DNA of 64,000 nt from Schlegelella_A sp036263655 (GTDB taxonomy: Bacteria; Pseudomonadota; Gammaproteobacteria; Burkholderiales; Burkholderiaceae_C), in NCBI GenBank assembly GCA_036263655.1, contig DATAGP010000045.1, positions 1 to 64,000 on the forward strand, written 5' to 3'. The notes under the pieces are model-generated. The model made no database searches. It saw nothing but the letters and a program-made list of their open reading frames with translations, and was not told where the DNA came from. Both the position numbers and the translations under genes were made by a program. Shown piece by piece: positions 58,696-64,000 of the stretch. Every line of letters begins with the position of its first letter. Position 1 is the first letter of the stretch.

Positions 58696-59708
58696 ACGAC
58701 CACCGGCTCCGGCTCGAGGCGGATGCCGAAGCGGCCGTAGACGCTCTCCTGGATGGCGCGGGCCAGCGTCATGACCTCCGAGCCGATGGCCGCGCCGCGG
58801 TTGACCAGCACCAGCGCCTGCTTCTCGTAGACGCCGGCCTGGCCCACCGACTTCCCCTTCCAACCGCAGGCATCGATCATCCAGGCGGCGGCGAGCTTCA
58901 CGCTGCCGTCGGGCATCGGGTAATGCACGATCTCCGGGTCGCGGCCGATGATGTCGCGACACTGCTCCGGCGTCACCACGGGGTTCTTGAAGAAGCTGCC
59001 GGCGTTGCCGAGGGTTGCCGGATCGGGCAGCTTGGCGCGGCGGATCGCGCACACCCAGGCGAAGACCTGGCGCGGGCTCGGCTCGGCGATGCCCGTCTCG
59101 GCGATCTTCTTCTGCAGCTCGAGGTAGCCGAGCACGGGGCGCCAGGGCTTGGGCAAGCGGAAGCGCACCCTCGTGATCAGGCTGCGGCCGGCGAGCGCGT
59201 GCTTGAAGACGCTGTCGCGGTAACCGAAGGCGCAGATGGCCGGACCGAGCGTGACGCTGCGGCCGGTCACGAGATCGACGGCATCGAGGCTCTCGAAGCG
59301 CTCGCGCAGCTCGACGCCGTAGGCGCCGATGTTCTGCACGGGAGCGGCGCCGACGGTCCCCGGGATCAGGGCCAGGTTCTCGAGCCCGGGCAGGTCCTGC
59401 TGCAGGGTGAAGTCGACGAAGTCGTGCCAGCTTTCGCCGGCACCGGCCTCGATCACCACCGCGTCGGCATGCTCGGCGACGACGCGCATGCCGCGCACCT
59501 CGACCTTCAGCACGACCTGCGGCATGTCGCGCGTGAGGATGATGTTGCTGCCGCCGCCCAGGATGAACTTGGGCGCGACGCCGAGCTTCGGGTGGTCGAC
59601 GACGCGCCGCACGTCGGCGTCGCTCGTGATCCGGACGAGCGTGTGCGCCACGGCCGGCAGGCCGAAGGTGTTGTAGGGTTTGAGGCTCACCCCGGAGTCA
59701 ATTTGCAT
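58692..59708 (-). CDS. murB: UDP-N-acetylenolpyruvoylglucosamine reductase
   Basis: 338 residues, type I MurB (E. coli 342). Reduces UDP-GlcNAc-enolpyruvate to UDP-MurNAc with NADPH/FAD in peptidoglycan synthesis. FAD region LGGGSNIILTRD and GAAPVQNIGAYGVEL; catalytic Ser in NAGSFFKNPVV (about 229-233); C-terminal Glu in RLEPEPVVV. It starts 14 bp from yajQ in the opposite direction, so its promoter must lie within the yajQ coding region. Confidence 0.96.
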   Translation of the reverse strand: MQIDSGVSLKPYNTFGLPAVAHTLVRITSDADVRRVVDHPKLGVAPKFILGGGSNIILTRDMPQVVLKVEVRGMRVVAEHADAVVIEAGAGESWHDFVDFTLQQDLPGLENLALIPGTVGAAPVQNIGAYGVELRERFESLDAVDLVTGRSVTLGPAICAFGYRDSVFKHALAGRSLITRVRFRLPKPWRPVLGYLELQKKIAETGIAEPSPRQVFAWVCAIRRAKLPDPATLGNAGSFFKNPVVTPEQCRDIIGRDPEIVHYPMPDGSVKLAAAWMIDACGWKGKSVGQAGVYEKQALVLVNRGAAIGSEVMTLARAIQESVYGRFGIRLEPEPVVV

Positions 59709-59725
59709 GGGAGAATTTTCCCATG
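59706..59725. promoter_or_regulatory. Near-palindrome spanning the divergent murB and yajQ start codons
   Basis: Twenty bases with perfect 7-bp arms (CATGGGA / TCCCATG) around GAATTT. The outermost three bases of each arm are the start codons of murB (minus) and yajQ (plus). The same GGGA arms supply the purine-rich ribosome-site positions for both genes (GGGAGA for yajQ, GGGAAA for murB). There is no room for a promoter between the genes. Confidence 0.7.
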
Positions 59726-60211
59726 CCGAGCTTCGATACTGTTCTGGACCCGAACCTCGTCGAGGTCAAGAACGCCGTCGACCAGACGGCAAAGGAGCTG
59801 GGCACGCGCTTCGACTTCAAGGGCTCGTCGGCACGCGTCGAGCTGAAGGACAAGGAGCTGACGCTGTATGCCGACAGCGACTTCCAGATCGGCCAGGTGA
59901 TGGACGTCCTCCTCGGCAAGCTGACGAAGCGCAACGTCGACGTCCGCTTCCTCGACCGCAGCGCGAAGATCGAGAAGATCGGCGGCGACAAGGTCAAGCA
60001 GGTCCTCGTCGTCAAGAGCGGGATCGACTCCGATACCGCCAAGAAGCTGCAGACGGCCCTCAAGCAGAGCAAGCTCAAGGTGCAGGCGTCGATCCAGGGC
60101 GACGTGGTGCGCGTCACCGGCGCCAAGCGCGACGACCTGCAGGCCGCCATGGCGCTGATCCGCAAGGACGCCGCCGATCAGCCGCTCTCCTTCTCCAACC
60201 TGAGGGACTGA
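59723..60211 (+). CDS. yajQ: YajQ family cyclic-di-GMP/nucleotide-binding protein
   Basis: 162 residues, standard length. Two ferredoxin-like RNP folds. Recognisable blocks: MPSFDTVLDPNLVEVKNAVDQTAKELGTRFDFKGS, VELKDKELTLYADSDFQIGQV, VLVVKSGIDSDTAKKLQTALKQSKLKVQASIQGDVVRVTGAKRDDLQ and QPLSFSNLRD. Xanthomonas members bind c-di-GMP and act with a LysR partner in virulence regulation; other roles include RNA or tRNA binding. Followed 4 bp later by the aspartic protease gene. Confidence 0.96.
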   Translation: MPSFDTVLDPNLVEVKNAVDQTAKELGTRFDFKGSSARVELKDKELTLYADSDFQIGQVMDVLLGKLTKRNVDVRFLDRSAKIEKIGGDKVKQVLVVKSGIDSDTAKKLQTALKQSKLKVQASIQGDVVRVTGAKRDDLQAAMALIRKDAADQPLSFSNLRD

Positions 60212-60215
60212 GCTC

Positions 60216-60857
60216 GTGCCGCCCCGCCTCGCTTTCGCCCTGGCCCTGGCGCTCGCCAGCGCCGGCGCGGCGAGCCAGACGGTGTCGCTCGGCGGCAGCC
60301 TCGGCGGCAACGCCCTGCTCGTCATCGACGGCAAGCCGCGCAACGTCGCCGTCGGCAGCACCGTGCAGGGCGTGCGGCTGATCAGCGTCACCGCCAGCGA
60401 TGCGGTCGTCGAAGTCGGCGGCAAGCGCGTCTCGCTGCAGCTCGGCGCCGCCCAGGTCAACCTCGGCGGCGTGCAGAGCGAGGGCAGCGGCAAGCAGATC
60501 GTCATCACGTCGGAGAGCGGCGGGCACTTCATCACCGGCGGGTCGATCAACGGCAAGGCGGTCCGCTTCATGGTCGACACCGGAGCGACGAGCGTGGCGA
60601 TGAGCCAGGCCGAGGCGGAGCGCATCGGCGTCGACTTCAAGAACGGCCAGCGCGGCTTCACCCAGACCGCCAACGGCGCGGTCCCGGCCTTCCGCACCAC
60701 GCTCGCGGCGGTGCGCATCGGCGACGTGATGGTCTACAACGTCGACGCGATCGTCATCCCGGCGCCGATGCCGTACGTCCTGCTGGGCAACAGCTATCTC
60801 ACCCGCTTCCAGATGCGGCGCGAGAACGACCGCATGACGCTCGACAAGCGCTATTGA
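60216..60857 (+). CDS. Retropepsin-like aspartic protease (TIGR02281, clan AA)
   Basis: 213 residues from GTG 60216, 4 bp after yajQ and probably co-translated. A signal peptide (LAFALALALASAGAASQ) predicts export. The N-terminal ~80 residues form a small beta domain (GGNALLVIDGKPRNVAVG). The C-terminal retropepsin-like fold has the single catalytic Asp in FMVDTGATSVAMSQAEAERIG (about 120), with the second signature block VLLGNSYLTRFQM. The enzyme must dimerise to be active. Bacterial substrates are unknown. Confidence 0.92.
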   Translation: MPPRLAFALALALASAGAASQTVSLGGSLGGNALLVIDGKPRNVAVGSTVQGVRLISVTASDAVVEVGGKRVSLQLGAAQVNLGGVQSEGSGKQIVITSESGGHFITGGSINGKAVRFMVDTGATSVAMSQAEAERIGVDFKNGQRGFTQTANGAVPAFRTTLAAVRIGDVMVYNVDAIVIPAPMPYVLLGNSYLTRFQMRRENDRMTLDKRY

Positions 60858-60950
60858 CCCGGCGCGGCCGCCGCTTGTCGCCGGCCCGACAGGCTGAATC
60901 GCACGGTCGTGCTAAAACGATTGTTTCCGCTGCGAGCGCCGGAGACATCG

Positions 60951-62132
60951 ATGGACCTGAACTTCACGCCCGAAGAGACTGCCTTCCGGGAAAAGATTCG
61001 CGCCTGGGTCGCCCAGAACCTCCCGAAGGACATCAGCGACAAGGTCCGCAACGCGGTCCCGCTCGGCAAGGACGAGCTCCAGCGCTGGGCCAAGATCCTC
61101 GGCAAGCAGGGCTGGCACGGCTGGGGATGGCCGAAGGAGTTCGGCGGCCCGGGCTGGAACGCGATCCAGAAGCACCTGTTCGAGGAAGAGACCGCCCTCG
61201 CCGGTGCGCCGCGGGTCGTGCCCTTCGGCCCCGTCATGGTCGCACCGGTGATCATGGCCTTTGGCACCCCCGAGCAGCAGCAGCGCTTCCTGCCTGGCAT
61301 CCAGAGCGGCGAGGTCTGGTGGAGCCAGGGCTACAGCGAGCCGGGCGCCGGCTCCGACCTCGCCTCGCTGAAGACGCGAGCAGAGCGGCGCGGCGACAAG
61401 TACATCGTCAACGGGCAGAAGACCTGGACCACCCTCGGCCAGTACGGCGACTGGATCTTCTGCCTGGTCCGCACCTCCACCGAAGGCAAGCCGCAGACGG
61501 GCATCAGCTTCCTCCTTATCGACATGAAGAGCCCCGGCATCACGGTGCGGCCGATCATCACGATGGAAGGCGAGCACGAGGTCAACGAGGTCTGGTTCGA
61601 CAACGTCGAGGTGCCGGCCGACCAGCTCATCGGCGAGGAGAACAAGGGCTGGACCTACGCCAAGTACCTGCTCGCGCACGAGCGCACCAACATCGCCGAC
61701 GTCAACCGCGCCAAGCGCGAGCTGGAGCGGCTCAAGCGGATCGCCAAGGCCGAGGACCTGTGGGACGACCGCCGCTTCCGCGACCAGATCGCCCTCCTCG
61801 AGGTCGACGTGATCGCCCTCGAGATGATGGTGCTGCGCGTGCTGTCGGCCGAGAAGAGCGGCAAGCAGAGCCTCGACGTCGCCGGCCTGCTGAAGATCCG
61901 CGGCAGCGAGATCCAGCAGCGCTACAGCGAGCTGATGATGCTGGCCGCCGGGCCGGCGGCGGTGCCCTTGCAGAAGGAAGCGATGGCCGCCGGATGGCAG
62001 CCGGACCAGACCGGCGCCACCTTCGTGGCGCCGCTCGCCGGCACCTACTTCAACATGCGCAAGACGACGATCTACGGCGGGTCGAACGAAGTGCAACGCA
62101 ACATCGTGGCCCAGACGGTGCTCGGGAGCTGA
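60951..62132 (+). CDS. Acyl-CoA dehydrogenase family protein, subunit-like 1
   Basis: 393 residues from ATG 60951, with GGAGA at 7 nt. FAD enzyme introducing a 2,3-double bond in acyl-CoA. WWSQGYSEPGAGSDLASLKTRAER is the middle-domain signature; WTTLGQYGDWIF and IYGGSNEVQRNIVAQ are near the C-terminus. The last motif has Gly-Gly where MCAD-type enzymes have the catalytic Glu (YEGT), so the base must lie elsewhere. Similar to FadE28/FadE34-type subunits that pair with a second chain. The partner gene starts 1 bp after its stop. Confidence 0.92.
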   Translation: MDLNFTPEETAFREKIRAWVAQNLPKDISDKVRNAVPLGKDELQRWAKILGKQGWHGWGWPKEFGGPGWNAIQKHLFEEETALAGAPRVVPFGPVMVAPVIMAFGTPEQQQRFLPGIQSGEVWWSQGYSEPGAGSDLASLKTRAERRGDKYIVNGQKTWTTLGQYGDWIFCLVRTSTEGKPQTGISFLLIDMKSPGITVRPIITMEGEHEVNEVWFDNVEVPADQLIGEENKGWTYAKYLLAHERTNIADVNRAKRELERLKRIAKAEDLWDDRRFRDQIALLEVDVIALEMMVLRVLSAEKSGKQSLDVAGLLKIRGSEIQQRYSELMMLAAGPAAVPLQKEAMAAGWQPDQTGATFVAPLAGTYFNMRKTTIYGGSNEVQRNIVAQTVLGS

Positions 62133-62133
62133 C

Positions 62134-63273
62134 ATGGACTTCGACTTTTCCGACGACCAGGAGATGCTGCGCGACACGGTCCGCAAGTGGGTCGAGCGCG
62201 GCTACGACTTCGAGCGCCGGCGCGGCATCGTCAAGGCAGGCGGCTTCTCGGCCGACGCGTGGAAGGAGATCGGCGAGCTTGGGATCCTCGGCCTGCAGGT
62301 GCCCGAAGAGCACGGCGGCATGGGCATGGGCCCGGTCGAGGCGATGGTGATCATGGAAGAGCTGGGGCGCGGCCTGGTGCTCGAGCCGTACGCCGCGGTC
62401 GCGCTGGTCGCGCCGAGCCTGCTCATCGCCGGCGACGCATCGGCCTCGCCGCTCTGGCTGCAGGGCATCGCCGAGGGCCGCGAGATCGTCGTCCTCGCGC
62501 ACGAGGAGCGGCGCTCGCGCTACCGGCTGGCGCACGTCGAGACGAAGGCGGCGCAGAGCGGCGGCAACTGGCGTCTGACCGGGACCAAGATCGTCGTGCC
62601 GGCGGGCGGCGCGGCTGGTGCCTTCATCGTCTCGGCTCGCGTCAGCGGCGAGCCCGGCGACGCCGACGGCGTGGCCCTGTTCCTGGTCTCGAAGGGCGAG
62701 GCCGGGACCGAGGTTCGCCCCTACCCGACGCAGGACGGCGCGGCCGGCGCCGACCTCGTCCTCGACGGCGCCGAGGCGATCGAGCTGATCCCGCCCGGCG
62801 CCGCCATGCCGGCGCTCGAGCGCGCGGTCGACATCGGCATCGCCGCGCTGTGCGCCGAAGGGGTCGGCGCGATGGATCGCCTGGTCGCGATCACGGTCGA
62901 GTACATGAACACGCGCAAGCAGTTCGGCGTCACGATCGCCAGCTTCCAGGCGCTGCGCCATCGCATCGCCGACGTCAAGATGCAGCTCGAGCTGGCGCGC
63001 TCGATGAGCTACTTCGCCACGCTCAAGCTCGACGAGGCCCCCGCGGCGCGGCGGCGCGCCCTGGCGCAGGCCAAGCTGCAGCTCGGAGCGTCGATGCGCT
63101 TCGTCGGCCAGCAGTGCATCCAGCTGCACGGCGGCATCGGGGTCACCGACGAGTACGCGGCGAGCCACTACTTCAAGCGGCTGACGGTCATGGAGATGAG
63201 CTTCGGCGACACCCTGTTCCAGCTCGGCGAGGTGTCCTCGCGCATGCAGGAGACCGCAGGCGTGTTCGCCTGA
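62134..63273 (+). CDS. Acyl-CoA dehydrogenase family protein, subunit-like 2
   Basis: 379 residues. N-terminal MDFDFSDDQEMLRDTVRKWVER, middle domain with weakened FAD contacts (SGGNWRLTGTKIVVPAGGAAG), and the C-terminal helical block YMNTRKQFGVTIASFQALRHRIADVKMQLELARSMSYFA with CIQLHGGIGVTDEYAASHYFKRL. At the usual catalytic position it reads VMEMSFGDT, without the normal YEGT. The 1-bp spacing to the first gene suggests the two chains form a heteromer, as in actinobacterial sterol or cyclic-acid acyl-CoA dehydrogenases; that is inference. Confidence 0.92.
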   Translation: MDFDFSDDQEMLRDTVRKWVERGYDFERRRGIVKAGGFSADAWKEIGELGILGLQVPEEHGGMGMGPVEAMVIMEELGRGLVLEPYAAVALVAPSLLIAGDASASPLWLQGIAEGREIVVLAHEERRSRYRLAHVETKAAQSGGNWRLTGTKIVVPAGGAAGAFIVSARVSGEPGDADGVALFLVSKGEAGTEVRPYPTQDGAAGADLVLDGAEAIELIPPGAAMPALERAVDIGIAALCAEGVGAMDRLVAITVEYMNTRKQFGVTIASFQALRHRIADVKMQLELARSMSYFATLKLDEAPAARRRALAQAKLQLGASMRFVGQQCIQLHGGIGVTDEYAASHYFKRLTVMEMSFGDTLFQLGEVSSRMQETAGVFA

Positions 63274-63276
63274 GGC

Positions 63277-64000
63277 GTGGCGGCTTCCGATCCGGGGGTG
63301 CGAGGCCTGACGGCGGTGGCAGGCCTGGAGGTCGGCCACTTCACCGACCCGCGCCGGCCGACCGGCTGCACCGTCGTCCTCGCCCGGGCCGGGGCGGTCG
63401 GCGGCGTCGACGTGCGCGGCGCCTCGCCCGGCACGCGCGAGACCGAGCTGCTCTCGCCGATCAACGCCGTCGACAAGGTCCACGCGATCGTCCTCGCCGG
63501 CGGCAGCGCGTTCGGCCTGGACGCGGCGGGCGGCGTGATGCGGTGGCTCGACGAGCGCGGCATCGGCTTTGCCGTCGGCGCGTCGCCCGCGACGAGCGGC
63601 ACGGGCGGCGCCGGGCGCGCGGGTCCGATCACCGTCCCCATCGTCCCGGCCGCGATCCTGTTCGACCTTTGGGTCGGCGACCGGGCGATCCGGCCCGATG
63701 CCGAAGCCGGCTATGCGGCTTGCGAAGCGGCATCGACAGGGGCCATCGCCGAGGGCAACGTCGGCGCCGGCGCCGGCGCTACCGTCGGCAAGCTGTTCGG
63801 CATCGAGCGGGCGATGAAGGGCGGCCTGGGCACCGCATCGATGCTGATCGACGGCGTCACGGTCGCCGCGCTGGTGGCGGTCAACGCGATGGGCGACGTC
63901 GTCGATCCGGCGTCGGGTCGCGTCCTCGCCGGCGCGCGCAGCGCCGACGGCACCCGGCTCGCCGGCACGATGTCTTCGCTGCGGAACGGCGAGCTGCCGC
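63277..64000 (+). CDS. P1 family peptidase (DmpA type), partial
   Basis: Starts at GTG 63277, 3 bp after the acyl-CoA dehydrogenase stop, and runs off the window; about 241 codons visible. N-terminal nucleophile aminopeptidase family: AVAGLEVGHFTDPRRPTGCTVVLA, VRGASPGTRETELLSP, HAIVLAGGSAFGLDAAGGVMRWLDERGIGF, VPIVPAAILFDL, and GNVGAGAGATVGKLFG. The autocleavage Gly-Ser site lies beyond the edge. A Ser/Gly-rich stretch (SPATSGTGGAGRAGPIT) before VPIVPAAI is longer than I expect for the family. Confidence 0.9.
   Translation, partial: MAASDPGVRGLTAVAGLEVGHFTDPRRPTGCTVVLARAGAVGGVDVRGASPGTRETELLSPINAVDKVHAIVLAGGSAFGLDAAGGVMRWLDERGIGFAVGASPATSGTGGAGRAGPITVPIVPAAILFDLWVGDRAIRPDAEAGYAACEAASTGAIAEGNVGAGAGATVGKLFGIERAMKGGLGTASMLIDGVTVAALVAVNAMGDVVDPASGRVLAGARSADGTRLAGTMSSLRNGELP

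Noticed and set aside
54633..59846. A 1737-codon plus-strand open frame across the kinase, argG and murB genes.
   Set aside because: It is an out-of-frame reading of GC-rich genes on both strands: Arg/Gly/Ala-dominated, no domain, and it contradicts well-recognised genes.

Overview
The window is 64 kb of very GC-rich (about 70%), gene-dense chromosome. The gene set (EttA, YajQ, TIGR02281-type aspartic protease, Tim44-like protein, NDH-2, DUF924, YaeQ, LytTR pair, many MDR/SDR/acyl-CoA enzymes) and the codon use point to a betaproteobacterium of the Burkholderiales, probably a Rubrivivax/Piscinibacter/Methylibium-like lineage; the genus assignment is inference. I saw no rRNA, tRNA, insertion sequence, prophage or CRISPR array, so this looks like core and niche chromosome rather than an island.

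Layout. 1-5 kb: a QseBC/PmrAB-type two-component pair (kinase cut by the window edge), divergent from NDH-2 and an Xaa-Pro aminopeptidase. 5-10 kb: two tiny exported proteins sharing an LPxVxVTGxR motif flank a membrane GGDEF-EAL protein, followed by a convergent LytS/LytTR two-component pair; both small genes are preceded by the same bipartite promoter element containing LytTR-like TTCGTC half-sites at identical spacing to the -10. This is the most system-like signal in the window. 10-23 kb: zinc metalloprotease lipoprotein, EttA, RhlE helicase, an internally shortened epimerase, RsgA, a Tim44-like protein, an SDR and an S9 peptidase. 22.6-30 kb: DHA2 efflux pump, a MesD-like (folate-independent) methionine synthase translationally coupled to a 2-oxoglutarate/Fe(II) dioxygenase, DUF418 protein, flavin monooxygenase, cupin, cold-shock protein, MDR oxidoreductase. 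30-39.6 kb: multi-PAS hybrid kinase, Dcp-type peptidase with a coiled-coil periplasmic partner, glutathione reductase, small proteins.

39.7-49.9 kb is a sugar-acid utilisation locus: ABC importer (ATPase, Tat-exported binding protein, two permeases), IlvD/Edd sugar-acid dehydratase and an MFS carrier on the minus strand, divergent from a FadR-type regulator, a DenD-like dehydrogenase and an SDR on the plus strand. 50-53 kb: Cu/Zn SOD and a PAP2 - lipid kinase - metallophosphoesterase operon. 53-64 kb: acyl-CoA ligase, membrane Ser/Thr kinase, ArgG, MurB, YajQ, retropepsin-like protease, a tandem acyl-CoA dehydrogenase pair and the start of a P1-family peptidase.

Organisation themes: 4-bp ATGA/GTGA overlaps couple many operon partners; five of the eight convergent pairs overlap at their 3' ends; several -10 boxes (CCTAnAnT or GACAAT) lie 5-6 bp before the start codon, suggesting leaderless mRNAs. 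All functional calls rest on reading motifs by eye; no database search was run.
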